The notes beneath the pieces were generated by a model that was not told the origin of the DNA, ran no database searches, and was given only the letters and a program-made list of their open reading frames with translations. 64,000 nt of DNA, taken from assembly GCA_944739405.2 (NCBI GenBank), contig OX123187.2:79840450-79904449 (forward strand). The letters are read 5' to 3'. Positions 35,060 to 46,591 of this stretch are shown one piece after another (position 1 is the first letter of the stretch; each line of letters opens with the position of its first letter). Position numbers and translations under genes: made by a program. Source of the stretch: Euclidia mi (taxonomy: Eukaryota > Arthropoda > Insecta > Lepidoptera > Erebidae).

Positions 35060-35945
35060 ATTTGCATAAATTTACGCAACTGAGTGGAATTACGGCGAGC
35101 CTTCTATGCAACGCGGCAATTCTCAAATTCCTCTATTGTTTATGAACGTGTATTTTAACCGTCTTAGTACACTTCACGGTTGTATTTAAAGTGAATTAGA
35201 AGGTGGAATTAATTTGAGAGGTACCTAAGCAAAGATTTTAGATAATTTGGCGAACTGGAGATACTTATTTATAAAAAGTAACGTGTTTTGTTTAGAACAC
35301 ATAAAATATTATATATTAGTATAATATATTGGTGATGTACGTGTGTCGTAACGGCAACTAAGGACCAAAGCCATATTCCTGATATAAATGGTCATTTTCG
35401 CGTTACGCGTGTTAGTATGTAGAAAAATTTGGGTTGACAATACTTTTATGTATGTTTCCACATATACTTTGGCTCTAATTAATCATAAACGATTTTTTAT
35501 AATGCTCTTGTAGTGAGAAAATAATGGCGAGACGTCTCAATAGCATTATTTATTTACAATACATGTTTTGATTTAAAATTGTATGTAAGAGGAAAACAGA
35601 TTATTGTTGTTATTCGTACCGGTAATACATAATTTTCATTAAAATAAAAACGGATCGCGTGATCTCTCAATCGTAACCTTATAATTTCCCATTTAAAATT
35701 ATTATTTTGCCAATGCCATTCTCATTGTGTAAACGAAGGCACATTATAAATAGACGTTGGAGTCAGCGGTCAAATTCTAACCACAAACAGGAAGCCCGAA
35801 AAGTTTTAGCTTCCTGCAGTAACCATAACATAAATTTATAATGATGGGGTTTGGTCAGTGTAATGGTCTAATAATATTTTTGGAAAGATATTTTACGGCC
35901 AAGATTTATGAAGAAAATAAGGAAGTAAATATGTTTTTACCAAAG
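35060..35945. other. AT-rich DNA, nothing recognised
   Basis: No feature could be assigned. Confidence 0.35.
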
Positions 35946-35950
35946 TACTG

Positions 35951-36110
35951 AGTGTGGCTGATATCTTAACTTAATGAAACCGTTCATTAATGAACACAAT
36001 ATTTTGTCTCACGTAGAAAACAATATTAGTGTGAAATTGTTTTCTACGTGAGACAAAATATTGTGTTAATAAATTATATTGTTTCATTAAGTTAAGCTAT
36101 CAGCCACACT
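35951..36110. repeat. Foldback inverted repeat of about 160 bp
   Basis: The inner arms of 32 bp are perfect (35,993-36,024 and 36,036-36,067) with an 11-bp loop. Outer arms ('agtgtggctgatatcttaac' inverted at about 36,091-36,110) extend the pairing to nearly 75 bp, with an unpaired 13-15 bp patch on each side. There is no coding content. It could be a small foldback element or a local inverted duplication. Confidence 0.9.
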
Positions 36111-36114
36111 TCAC

Positions 36115-37915
36115 CCTCTAAGTAAAAATCCTATGTACTTACTGTACGGCTTACCTATTGTAATTTTTTTGGTTGCATCACGAAACGAGGCATTAATAAA
36201 ATATTTGAGTTTACTGTTACTAGTAGAAAAATCTATTAGCTTTAAACTAAAAGAAAAATCTTTAAAATATCCACGCTTGCACGATCTTTCAAATTCTTTG
36301 GCTCGCCTTTTTCTAGAAATTGGTAATTCCTTTTATCCTAAGTTGAAAAATAATGCTTCAACACTTTTATGTAAAGTCGTTTAAATTGTCAAGACAAGAT
36401 ATTGCAATAGTGAGTTTTTAGTATACTTATGCTAGAAAATAGGAAATTCCATATAACAATAAATATGTTTAATAAACTAAGAAGAAATAAGGGAATATGC
36501 AATAGTTTCATAGGGAACAGTGGGATCTCATAATGTAGATACATTTGACAAATGTGAAGAATGAGGTTGCTCTCCTATAACATACAAGGTGCAGTATTGG
36601 TCAACATTTAAACTTCAACAAGTTTTATGAAATACACATTTTCTTGGGGTTGCCTGCTTCAAAAGAGATTTATATTTTTAAATTAATAAAATTTGTCTGT
36701 AATTATACAAGGACATAATTTATTACGAGATGGTGTTACACTTCTGCTGTTTTTCTGTCACTATTTGATTAATTAAATAAACATCCGAGTATGACCTATA
36801 TTATGAATATTAATGAACAAGGCGAAATCTTCATCTTATTATATAATTATCTCTACAGTTTTTATACGTACCATAACATTATGTTATGCTTGCCTAGCGA
36901 ATGCTCCGCACAGGATTTTTCAATAATTAATAAAAATTCGAGACTGCGCTACGCTGCCTCCATACGTCCATCAAATTACATTTTAATTAGTTGCACTAGT
37001 CATGTATATTTGACTTTATTGCCGCAGCAAAAAAGTTCATTATTGGGTAAGGGTTTTTCCCCGTAGTGTTAATATCGTTATATTATTTTCTGGTTGTGCT
37101 TTTTCCTCTAAAAAACGAGGGGCATGAGGCGATGATTAAATGAGGTTTGTTGCTCTGCAATAATATGACGCATTTATAATGAAGCATAACACTTGTGTCG
37201 GCTACTGTATTCTGTAGCTTGGGTCTTATTAGGTTAGAAGGGTTCCTTAACTAATACAAACGTATTATGTAGCTACAAGACAGAATTTATAAATATATTA
37301 TTATGTTTCTTATAATATGCGCATCTCGTAATGGGATTGAAAGTCTTTTGAGAGAAACACAGAGATTATTATCGAAAAAATACTCTACTATTAATCGGAC
37401 CTGTTTCATTCCATGAGGTTTCATTGCAACAGAGAAAACCGCGTCACTGCCGAGATTTTACGCAAATATTTTGTTATATTCCATAGCTTCACTTCTCTCC
37501 ACTCCGACAAAAAGCAACAGTAGCACAAAACAAGTGGCAGGCAGATGCCAAATTCAGATTTATTTTAGTTTGATTAAGAAATGTTGTCTCTTTATAAATT
37601 TATATTTTATAAGTAGGGATGGAAAACAATCACTGTATGATTACTTAACAAGCGATTTGTTTACGCAAATGATCATATTTATAGTTTTAAGAACGAAAGG
37701 CGAAGAATATCTAACTAAAATAATTTGCGTTTAATACATTTTTGTTTATCAATATCATTCAAACGCTCGGCAAAGTCGCAATGTCTTGAAGGCATTTAAG
37801 CGGTTACCCCAAGCTTAGAGTCAAATTTATAAAGCTTCCTTATTCGGCGTATATATAATTATGTATATACCTATAAATTATCATGTCGCGTCGCCACTTA
37901 CAACAAGTAATGACA
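36115..37915. other. AT-rich DNA, nothing recognised
   Basis: Frames at 36,133, 36,791 and 37,471 are short and lack domains. No repeats were assigned. Confidence 0.35.
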
Positions 37916-37923
37916 AAATCTAC

Positions 37924-38155
37924 ATATCGATGCCTTACGGCCAAAAGAGGCTAACCGCCACTTAGCAAACTTTACAGGAGAGTAGTTTAAAGTTAAAAAT
38001 AAGTGAAAAAAAATCATAGAAACTTTACTGTACGTTCCAAAAGTTTCAAAATTTAACCATATAGTTTTTTATTAGGTCTCTACGAAATGACATTGTTAAT
38101 TAAAACAAATCACACTCCTAACACAATTTACTGTCGCTTACCCTCAAATGGTCAT
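37924..38155. mobile_element. Small TIR element, copy A
   Basis: The left end 'ggccaaaagaggctaaccgcc' and the right end, read inverted, 'gaccatttgagggtaagcgaca', are imperfect inverted repeats of about 22 bp. The outer left flank 'atatcgatgcctta' also occurs, inverted, at the end of copy B (about 40,975). It is non-coding, about 230 bp. Superfamily not identified. Confidence 0.5.
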
Positions 38156-38159
38156 AATT

Positions 38160-39250
38160 ATACTAACAGGAAAAAACGTCGCAAATGAAAACAACCCAAT
38201 TAATGAGTTCCAACCCAAATGATTTAACTGCACCATTTATTTTATTTCTGTTGAAGAAAAAGAGCATACCTGTGCTTTTTCTGTTCATCAAGTGGAGCCA
38301 ATATGACATAACCGGCTATTGGTTAATGGCAGAAGAACAAGAAAATTGTTATAAGTTAATTATCTATAAAAAATACTATAAGCTCTTTTATGCAACGCGA
38401 AAGCACATTGTGATTAATTCTTATAAAATTATACAAACATACTTACATACATACATTAGACTTTTATAAGTTTTTAAACAGGCTAACCGATTAAGGTATG
38501 AATTAAAAAAAAAGAGAAATTGTGCTCAATTAGTCTTTATTTTAGAAAATTAAACAAAACAATTGTTACTCATTGTAAGTTAGTCTTGCATTATACATTC
38601 ATGCTGACATTCTAGGTATGACAAAAAAATATAAACTTAAAATTTCGTACTTAAGGACCACTTTTAGGTATGACGGTAGGCGTTTGGTCCTCGTCGTCCG
38701 CATGTCCGCGTCTACAGTTGCCGTAAATTGCCTCGCAACGTCCGTTGCCGGGGGAGTCCTCCACAGCAAAGAAACTACCCAAAACAACCGTGTTCGATGA
38801 AAACATGCGTCAGGCGGAAGGTGAAGACACCGTGGCGGCCTTCAGCCACTCCAAAAAGAGGGTTCTTACTATCGCTTTTGCCGTGTATCCATTCATTCGC
38901 ACTCACCCATCCATTCACTCAATCGATAAAACAATGATGTTGACACATGTTAAATCAGTCACGGTGACAAATCTTGAGGCAGAATAACAATTTGCAAAAG
39001 AGGGACCTACTAACGCTAATATATGTGCAAAACAAACGTGCACTTTTTATTTTCTCACTCTCATAGTCCCATAGGCAATTCGACACAACAGAGTCATATC
39101 AGTCGCAGGATTAACTCTTGACTGTTACTGAGAATTCTTCAAAAAATCCAATAATTCCTTGCTGGCCCACCCTGGGATTCTAACCCTTGATTATGATCCT
39201 AAGCCAGGCCAGCCAACAAAAACTCTGTAGGTACTTATTTAACCATTCAG
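38160..39250. other. Mostly AT-rich DNA, one GC-richer patch
   Basis: The patch 38,650-38,900 is GC-richer and open in more than one frame, but no domain is recognisable. It could be a piece of a mobile element that I do not know. Confidence 0.3.
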
Positions 39251-39251
39251 T

Positions 39252-39627
39252 ATGGCAGCGATAGCCGAGTGGATATACCTACCAACAGACTGCCATGAAG
39301 AGGGTATCGGGTTCGAATCCACGGCGTGCACCAATGACTTTTCGGAGTTATGTGCGTATTGATTTGTTAATTATCGCTTGTCCCGTGCCTCGGAGAGCAC
39401 GTTAAGCCATCGGTCCCGGTTGTCATGAAGATCTTTGACAGTCGTTACAGGGCGTCAGTACCTTCTAAATAAACTGACACTAGTCTAAACCATGGAATAT
39501 TGCTATCCCTTCGGGTTGCGGAGGTCAGACAGGCAGTCGCTCGATGGAAAAGCTAATATTCAGCCAAATCCGGTTAGACTAGTAAGCAGACCCCAAATTG
39601 AAACTGGGATAACGCTAAGAGAAAGAA
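39252..39627 (+). mobile_element. tRNA-derived SINE (family of 22,745)
   Basis: A full-length plus-strand copy: 'ggcagcgatagccgagtgga', box B 'ggttcgaatcc' (about 39,310), 3' end 'actgggataacgctaagag' with a GAAAGAAG tail. Confidence 0.9.
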
Positions 39628-39689
39628 GTATTGTCTGAACAAGATAGCAAAAGAATGACTTCTTACCTATAAAACTTAAAATAACTATT

Positions 39690-40137
39690 TATGTTATTTT
39701 TTATTTATTGACCATAATTTTCAATTAACAATAGTCTCACTTATACCATTCGTTTAAACCACTAGAGATTTTTTGCGAATGTGAGTTCATATTTATCATG
39801 ACTACAATATTTACAACGAAATGAGTACCTTATCTATGTTGTTGACGAAATACCTTTTTAACATGTTTTTATACGGCTGTTTTGTTACATATTTATTAGC
39901 TATAACTTCTGGTAAACTATTTAATATCTTTGGAAGTATGTATCGACATTTTAGTTTCATACAGATTATTAGATTTTGGTAAAACATATTCCTTTGCGTT
40001 TGGGAACTGTCTTAGAGTACTGTGGCGGTTGTACTTACTAAGTAGGTCTGTGTTTACAAGTTCTTTCATAACGGCCATTTGGATTTTACATTGCACTGGT
40101 AACACGTTACAGTATTTGAATAGCTCGTTATAATTTT
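39690..40137 (-). pseudogene. LINE ORF2 C-terminal fragment
   Basis: Minus-strand frames give 'LFKYCNVLPVQCKIQMAV' (about 40,120-40,070) and, in another frame, 'RYILPKILNSLPEVI' (about 39,945-39,900), ending in a Lys/Tyr-rich tail. This is the usual end of Jockey/CR1-type LINE ORF2 proteins (I/L-P-K-x-x-N-S-L-P). A frame change separates the blocks. The polymerase itself is absent, so the insertion is 5'-truncated. Confidence 0.6.
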
Positions 40138-40424
40138 CTTTTAATTAAAATACAAAATTATCGATGAATATAAAAGTCTATTAAAATAATCTTACCGTTT
40201 TATTTCCTTCGAAAAACTTCGCGCCAAACGGACTCGCAAGCACGGAGGTGCTTATGCCCGCGGTGAATGTTCGCTGTGCAACGCTAACGACATTTTGTTC
40301 GAACGAAAGAGTGAGATAACCGACGCTGTTTCTCATTCTTCTGTAAGCTAACCGCCAAACCTTTGATTTACCTTGTTATCTAACCACCATACCAGATATT
40401 TTTTGGGAGGAAAAAAAAAAGGGT

Positions 40425-40968
40425 AAGCGACAATGCAAGGCGACATTTGTTTGGATGAATTATCCTAAGCGCCTTCGATGATTGATCTGGTGACTAGGGA
40501 AAATAAAAATAAACGCCAAATAAAATCACGGAAATGAGACCTAAATGTAATAAATGACATATATTTTATCCAAAGGAACTGCCCTAATATCCTAACCGAA
40601 AGTTTGGTACACAAAGATTCAAGTAAAATTTGACTAATGTATTTTTTACAAAAAAGTATTTACAGCCCAAACTACTTAACGTTCAAGTAAAGAAAAACAT
40701 ATTCAAAGCCAAAAATGCTTATCTCACAGTTTTGAAATATTATTTTTATCTAACCACCATAATACAAAATACACCAAAAATAACTGTCGTTTATGACGAA
40801 AAACTTACTGTTAGAACCTCAATTCCTTTACCGCCTAAGCGACAAAAAGTTTGTCCTAGAGCCACGAAACTTAGACCATTAGACGCAGAAAAAAAAGCCG
40901 ATTCTAACCATATATATAAGTCAATTTCGCAAAAAATGTCGCTTACCCCCTTTTGGCCGGAAGGCATC
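40425..40968. mobile_element. Small TIR element, copy B
   Basis: 'gggtaagcgaca' at about 40,421-40,432 is inverted as 'tgtcgcttaccc' at about 40,938-40,949. The outer right sequence 'ttggccggaaggcatcgatat' matches, inverted, the left flank of copy A. Inside lies one 115-codon frame (from 40,630) with no recognisable domain. 'ttatctaaccaccat' occurs near 40,373, outside the left terminus, and again inside at 40,749. Confidence 0.5.
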
Positions 40969-41221
40969 GATATTTAAAACCGCAAACCGTATCACGCCTA
41001 CGTACGAAAGTATAAATAGGCAGAGAATATTCAAGTTAATTATGTTAATGTAGCCTCATTAATCTACGAATTGGGTTACGTAATATGACCATTATGAAGA
41101 TTTTCATTAATTAGCTTTATTCGAAAGATAATGGCAATCCTCTTCCAAAAAAACCTAATACATTCTTTATTTATCAGTTGTATGAAACAATATTCGTCCA
41201 TAATTATGTCCTAGAGTGACA

Positions 41222-41330
41222 CTAGCCTGGTAAGGTCACCAACTTACTGACTGACTGCCAGTCGGAGGTCATTTGGTTCAAATCCCGATGGGTACCTTAG
41301 AATTATCGAAATCGTGTTTGTGATCATCAT
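41222..41330 (+). repeat. tRNA-like SINE head fragment
   Basis: 'agcctggtaaggtcacc' followed about 40 bp later by the box B-like 'ggttcaaatcccgatggg' resembles a SINE head. The acceptor stem does not pair, so it is not a tRNA gene. There is weak similarity to dispersed repeats carrying 'ttactgactgactg'. Confidence 0.4.
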
Positions 41331-42730
41331 CATCCCAAGCTTAGAGTCAAATTTTTTTCTCACACTCACTAACAGCTAAATTAATTTCCCTTTTCCAGGT
41401 ATATACCAAATACCTGGTATTTCGACATGTTATAATCAGGTCATCAATACACAACATATTTGTGTTATCTCTTGTTACTTTTTACAAAAAATTGTAACTT
41501 CACCAAATATTTTTACATAATTTGACGTTCAATTTAGTTCATTGTAAAAGCATTCCAAAACTAATCTCAAAGCAATTTTTGAGGACTTAGAATTTTATCT
41601 TACTCCTTGTTATTATGAATCTTACTTTGGCAAGCGTAAAATGTCGCATAAACTTTTAAAGACCCCTTTCAGAAGTGCCGGAATTGGACCTAAAGCAGCT
41701 AAAGCCATGATAATAAAAATTATTTACAATTTTCCTTAGCAATCTTCTGTATAAAATTGTCCTTGCTAACGATTTTAACGAAAAACAAATTTGAGAGGGT
41801 TGTAATTGCAGTATCTGTGAGGCAATGGGTAGGAAATGAAGGCAGAAAATTAAAATTGTTTGCATAAAGCGTGTTGTAATAGTGTGAAACAGCTATAATT
41901 GTCAAGAAAGGTCGGTATACCTCTATATTCAATTAGACCGTTCGTAATTATCATCTTTGACAACGGTTTGTTTGGTCAAATAAACACTACAGATAACTTG
42001 TCCAAGTGAAGTCGTTTGACTACTCGGCCTAAAACTTTGTGTAATCAATTTGTCATTAATTTGGATGGTTATTGAAAAACGATGCAAAAATAAATTAGCT
42101 TCGAAAGAAAACATTTGACGTTATTTTTTTTCGTTAATATCAAATTAAATTATTTTTGGCTTTTAAATTATCCAAAGCAATAAATACATAAAAGCTTGAA
42201 AGCAATTTTATTTTTAGTTGAGTTTCTAGTTCAAAGCTGGAATGCTGATCAATAGGTAAAGCATGTGTGTGCAAACGTGTCTTGTAAATTTCCCGAATGG
42301 CTTTGTTCCTAGGGCCATATATTCGACGCCTGTATTTGTCAATACAGCATTGAACTCTACAATGTTCTCATATTATTTCACACAAAACACGCCATCAGCA
42401 AACACCGGCTAGAAATCAGAACACGCTTTACGACAAGAATATAATGCACTCGGGTAAGTACTGCCGTTGGAGTCACTTCAGGCATTCATAATCATGAAAA
42501 TATTATGCCTGAAGAGGCTTCAAGAAAGCTCAAATGTTTTCCAAGAAACCGTTGCGCGTCGTATTAAAGGCAACGAATAAATTGGAATGTTTGATAGGAT
42601 AGTACTCTCGGGAAAACCATTGACAATTTATTATCAGAGGCAAAATAACTAATAATTTGTTGGATATAATTTACCTTGGTGCCGTTATGACGGTAGATAT
42701 AATAAAAATAACAATAATAATCGCTGCCAA
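41331..42730. other. AT-rich DNA, nothing recognised
   Basis: A 20-bp exact match 'cccaagcttagagtcaaatt' links 41,335 with 37,808. Otherwise no feature could be assigned. Confidence 0.35.
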
Positions 42731-42734
42731 GTTT

Positions 42735-44245
42735 TATGACAACTGGCGTAACTCACCTGCTCTTTAAGTCTGGTAGTACCATGGAGCCTACGAACTATAG
42801 GCCAATAACTAGCCTGCCTACAGTGTATAAAGTTTTTACATCCATTTTGAGAACAAAATTGGAATCACACATATTTGGAAATAAGATCTTATCTGTATCT
42901 TAAAATGGATGTAGAAGCCGGGCACGTGGTACTAAGGAGCAACTCCTTATCGACCTTAACCAACAGGTGCGCCGTAGTCGAAAGAATCTGGCGACATGCT
43001 GGATAGACTATAAGAAGGCCTATGACTCTGTGCCACATACGTGGCTTTTGAGGGTGCTGGAGTTGTACAAAGTAGATGCAACTCTATGCACCCTCTTGAG
43101 GGCAAGTATGGGGCAGTAGAGTACGGTACTTCACTATCCAGGGTGTCAACAGCCTTGCGGGTGTTCAAGACGACAGTTTGAGTCCACTATGGTTTTGCCT
43201 AGCACTGAACCCGCTGAGCACTTTGCTCGAAAGTTCAGGTCTAGGCTATCGGTTGCAGACTAACCTCCAATTAACTGAGTTACTATAGATAACTGAAAGC
43301 TTTAGTAATTCAATTAAAATGGAGTTCGGTGTGGATAAATTTGCGGTCATGCATGTAAAGCGAGGCATGAGTGTGGAATCTGATGGTATAGAGCTTTCAG
43401 ATTTCACACAACTTAGATCTCTCTCTGCAACGGAAACCTACAAATATCTGGGTATGGCGCAGACACCAGGCATTGATGATGCTGGCATGAAACAGAACGC
43501 CTGTTTCATGCCAGCGTTTGTCAGTGTTTTTAACAAGGCACGTTTCTTTGGCCGCCTGAAGAAAGTCTTAAAAAGCTTCTTATCAGGCGGAAGTAAGGTG
43601 CTTGCCTGTAACGGTTGGGTCATGCCGGTCTTAATGTACTCCTTCGGCATACTCAGAGGGACTCAAACAGAATTGGACGCCTTGGATAGGAAAGTTCGCT
43701 GTCTACTTACGACATACCGGATGCATCACCCGCGTTCGTCGGTGATGAGATTGTACATCCCGCGGAAGTGTGGGGGTCGTGGCTTCTTAAGTGCCAAGAC
43801 CCTCCACAATCGCGAGGTGTGCAATCTCAGAGAATACTTTCTCCATACCGACGCGGGTGTGCACCGAGATGTGGTCGCTGTGGACAGAGGGCTTACCGCT
43901 GCGTCTGGCCAAAGAGAACTGGCGCAAACCTGCCGTACTTGGTGTAGAGGAGCGCAGGGAAGTATGGAAAGGTAAAGAGCTGCATGGACGATTTTACTGA
44001 GCCTTACATTGGCCCGACGTAGATTTTCCAGCGTCGGTATCCTGGCTGCGTTTTGGCGATCTTTTCGCCGAAACAGAAGGTTTTGTATTTGCAATTATGG
44101 ATGAAGTTGTCATGACGAATAACTACCGGTGGTATATTCTGAGGGATGGGACGGTTGACAAATTTCGGGCATGTCACCAGCCTGGTGAATCGCTTAGACA
44201 TATAGTATCCGGTTGTTCTCGTCTTGCCAATGGCAAATATTTGAA
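42735..44245 (+). pseudogene. RLE-type LINE reverse transcriptase with deleted active site
   Basis: Frames on the plus strand give 'EPTNYRPITSLPTVYKV' (about 42,784), 'CWIDYKKAYDSVPHTWLL' (about 42,998, first catalytic Asp), 'ALNPLSTLLESSGLGYRL' (about 43,203) and then, from 43,319, 218 open codons starting 'MEFGVDKFAVMHVKRG' through 'CGGRGFLSAKTLHNREV'. The segment that should carry the Y-x-D-D Asp pair, between 'GYRLQTNLQ' and 'MEFGVDK', is largely missing, so the polymerase is dead. A short tandem copy inside (about 43,480-43,515, 'ggcatgaaacagaacgc' then its inverse) also disturbs the protein. After 'SRLANGKYL' (44,245) the element is interrupted by another LINE. Confidence 0.8.
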
Positions 44246-45338
44246 AATGAAATGAAATGAAATGAATGAATGAAATGAAATGAAATGAAATGGCATTTGA
44301 AATGAAATGAAATGGCATTTATTTTGTCCACAAAAAACATACAGTGATGCAAGAAAGAAAAAGACAAAAAAGTACTTACACGTTAGAGGAAGGTAAACAA
44401 TTAATAAATATTTTATATATAAATCTGTATGCCTTACGCAGACAAAAAGGGTTACCAGCTCAGCATTAGCTGGGTGCCCTGATTGGAGGATACCCAGCGG
44501 TGATTTTCAGTTGGTCACCCTGTATAAGTGATGCACGGACGGAGGCAAGCAACTAAAAGAATTAAGCCAAAATAAAAATAACACAAAACTGACAAAAAGA
44601 AAGTGATTTTACATGCACACAAAATAATAGATTAACATAAATATATACTTACATATAAAGCGGAGGTAAAAAAAGAAATAGTTTATTTTTGTATATACAA
44701 AATATTATAGTGGGTATAAGTACACAAGATATGACATACAGACATTGCGATACGCCGTTAAAATAACATATAATTATATAAGGATTTGTCTCGGCAGCTA
44801 TTCATCATATTATAATTTCATTTAATATCAAAAACTCAGATGCTAGGTTCATAATAATACGTCAAAAGAGGTTTCTCAGCAAATTTCTACGTCCACCAGT
44901 TAGATAAAAAATAAGAATTTATGTCAATTAACAAATGAATTATAAATATATTGAAATAAAGATAATAAATTATTACGTGAGTATGTCAAGATTATCAGAT
45001 TCATAAGAATAAAAGAAATGTCAAATATGTCGTAAAAAAATATAATAAAATAATAATTAAAAAAAAAAAAATATTAATTTGATTATAAAACTGATAAGTT
45101 AGCATTGATTGTTTCGAATTTTAATTGTACGGACAAAAGAAAGTTTCTTAATTTATGTTTGAAAGTTGTTAAACTTTTTAAGGCTCTGAAGAGTGGCGGT
45201 ATATTATTCCAGCATTTGGACGCTGCATATCGAAAAGTGCCACGAAATGCAGCAGACCGGTGCTGGGGGATGGCCAGTTGCTGTGCACATCGTCGACCCG
45301 ATCGTATTTGCATAGACACAACTAAGTAGCCAGGATTG
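44246..45338 (-). mobile_element. 5'-truncated LINE inserted in RLE-type LINE
   Basis: On the minus strand, 45,338-45,083 encodes 'AAFRGTFRYAASKCWNNIPP' and then a Lys-rich end. This is the C-terminal tail of a Jockey/CR1-type LINE ORF2. A long 3' UTR runs left to an (ATTTC)n-like tail at 44,330-44,246 that includes 'aaatgccatttcatttc' units. The host LINE resumes at 45,339. No clear target duplication is visible, and about ten codons of the host protein appear to be lost at the junction. Confidence 0.7.
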
Positions 45339-45484
45339 TCCACCAGCAACTTGCCTTAAAGTACTAACTTGTCGACTCTGAAATACCTTACTACAGGTAT
45401 GTGCCCGACCCAGTTCTTGAAAATGGTCGTGCTAATCTGAATTGGGATCGGTCTATCATGACTGACAGAACTATTGTGGCTTGT
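45339..45484 (+). pseudogene. RLE-type LINE, linker segment
   Basis: The plus-strand frame continues the host LINE: 'HQQLALKY', a stop, then 'LVDSEIPYYRYVPDPVLENG' and 'NWDRSIMTDRTIVA'. It belongs between the zinc motif of the RT C-terminus and the endonuclease domain. A second insertion begins directly after. Confidence 0.7.
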
Positions 45485-46121
45485 AACGTAATACTCCACG
45501 TATTGCGTTAGAATATCTCGCAGGCGCTTAACTCTAGCTTAGCCGCAGAGCGTTCGCAATATTACCAAATATGGTAATGTTCAGAGCCACAGTCAATCAG
45601 TGACTCATATGCCTATACCTATATAACATGGGTGCGCGATCTAAATCGGTCACTTGCCCTAGACGTCGCTACACCACGCTGATTGTTGTAGTGACAACCA
45701 AGCATTATTCTACTTCCTATCTACTGTCCTGCTGGGGGCAAGCATATTCTAGTTGTCTGTGTACCTATATGTTCTCTCTGTAGTTTCTGTGTCTCCTAAG
45801 CATAACAGCCGATCTAGGGATTGCCTGTTCCTGACCGGTTGTTGTGTATTCTCTGTGCTGTTTCTAGTTCTTCCTACGGGCCACGATTCACCCTACGTGC
45901 TACAAGCCACAAGCTGCTGGCGCCGTGCCACTACTAGCCGGCCGCCATCCAAGTCTCCGTGCCTGCCTACGAGCTCCTACAGCCAGGCCACGGACGCCTG
46001 AGCCTCACCGCTCGACCCACATCGACTGCACCGCCTGAGACCCCGCTCAGCCTGAACCTCGACCACCGAGCTGCCACACAACGCGCACCTTGGCCAGCTC
46101 ATCGGCGACCTAAGAGGAGAG
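45485..46121. mobile_element. Unclassified 637-bp insertion, LTR-like
   Basis: This block interrupts the host LINE between 'TIVA' and 'NKPDIV'. It starts 'tgtaacgtaatactcc', has a TATA-like 'ctatataacatggg' at about 45,620, and becomes GC-rich toward the right, like the leader of a BEL/Pao element. It may be a solo or partial LTR plus leader. The exact end and a target duplication were not found. Confidence 0.4.
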
Positions 46122-46457
46122 GAGGCTAACAAGCCGGACATAGTGGTGATAGACCGATTAGAGCGCCTTGCAATGATCATCGACGTCACCATACCCCATG
46201 GCGAGAATCTCGTGAAAGCCAAAAAAGATAAACAAATGAAGTATTTGGACCTGGCTCACGAGCTTGTCGACATGTGGGATGTTGACTCGGCGATCATTGT
46301 ACCGATAGTCGTGACCGTAAATGGTCTTATTGCCAAGAGCCTCGACCACCACCTCAAGAGGCTCTCGTTAGACGGCTGGATCAAGTCCTCTATACAGAAG
46401 GCAGTATTGCTGGACACGACACGCATCGTACGGAGGTTCCTTTCTCTGGAGCCCTAA
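46122..46457 (+). pseudogene. RLE-type LINE, restriction-like endonuclease end
   Basis: The frame 'NKPDIVVIDR' then 'IIDVTIPHGENLVKAKKDKQ', 'KYLDLAHELVDMW' and 'LDTTRIVRRFLSLEP' ends at 46,457. PD...D with a following Lys-rich helix fits the PD-(D/E)XK nuclease core that nicks target DNA. It completes the element begun at 42,735. Upstream, near 44,165, the Cys-His motif is damaged: 'FRACHQPGESLRHIVSGC' appears to lack its first Cys. Confidence 0.72.
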
Positions 46458-46590
46458 CCACCGGTAGCTTGGTCCCTGTGCCCGATGCCGGTGGGTCTCC
46501 GTGGTCCCATTTTATATAATTAAATTTATTTTTAATTGTAATATTTATTAAGTATATAAAATGTGACAATGAGAAAAATGTTTAGTAAAC
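46458..46590 (+). other. 3' UTR of RLE-type LINE
   Basis: Non-coding, beginning 'ccaccggtagcttggtccc' and ending in an 'aataataataataa' tract near 46,605, a plausible LINE 3' end. Confidence 0.5.
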
Positions 46591-46591
46591 G

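Noticed and set aside
36791..37734. Frames of 87-91 codons
   Set aside because: They are AT-rich, with no domain or conserved motif.
38618..38987. Overlapping frames in the GC-richer patch
   Set aside because: Several frames are open together without domain or codon preference, so I did not call a gene.
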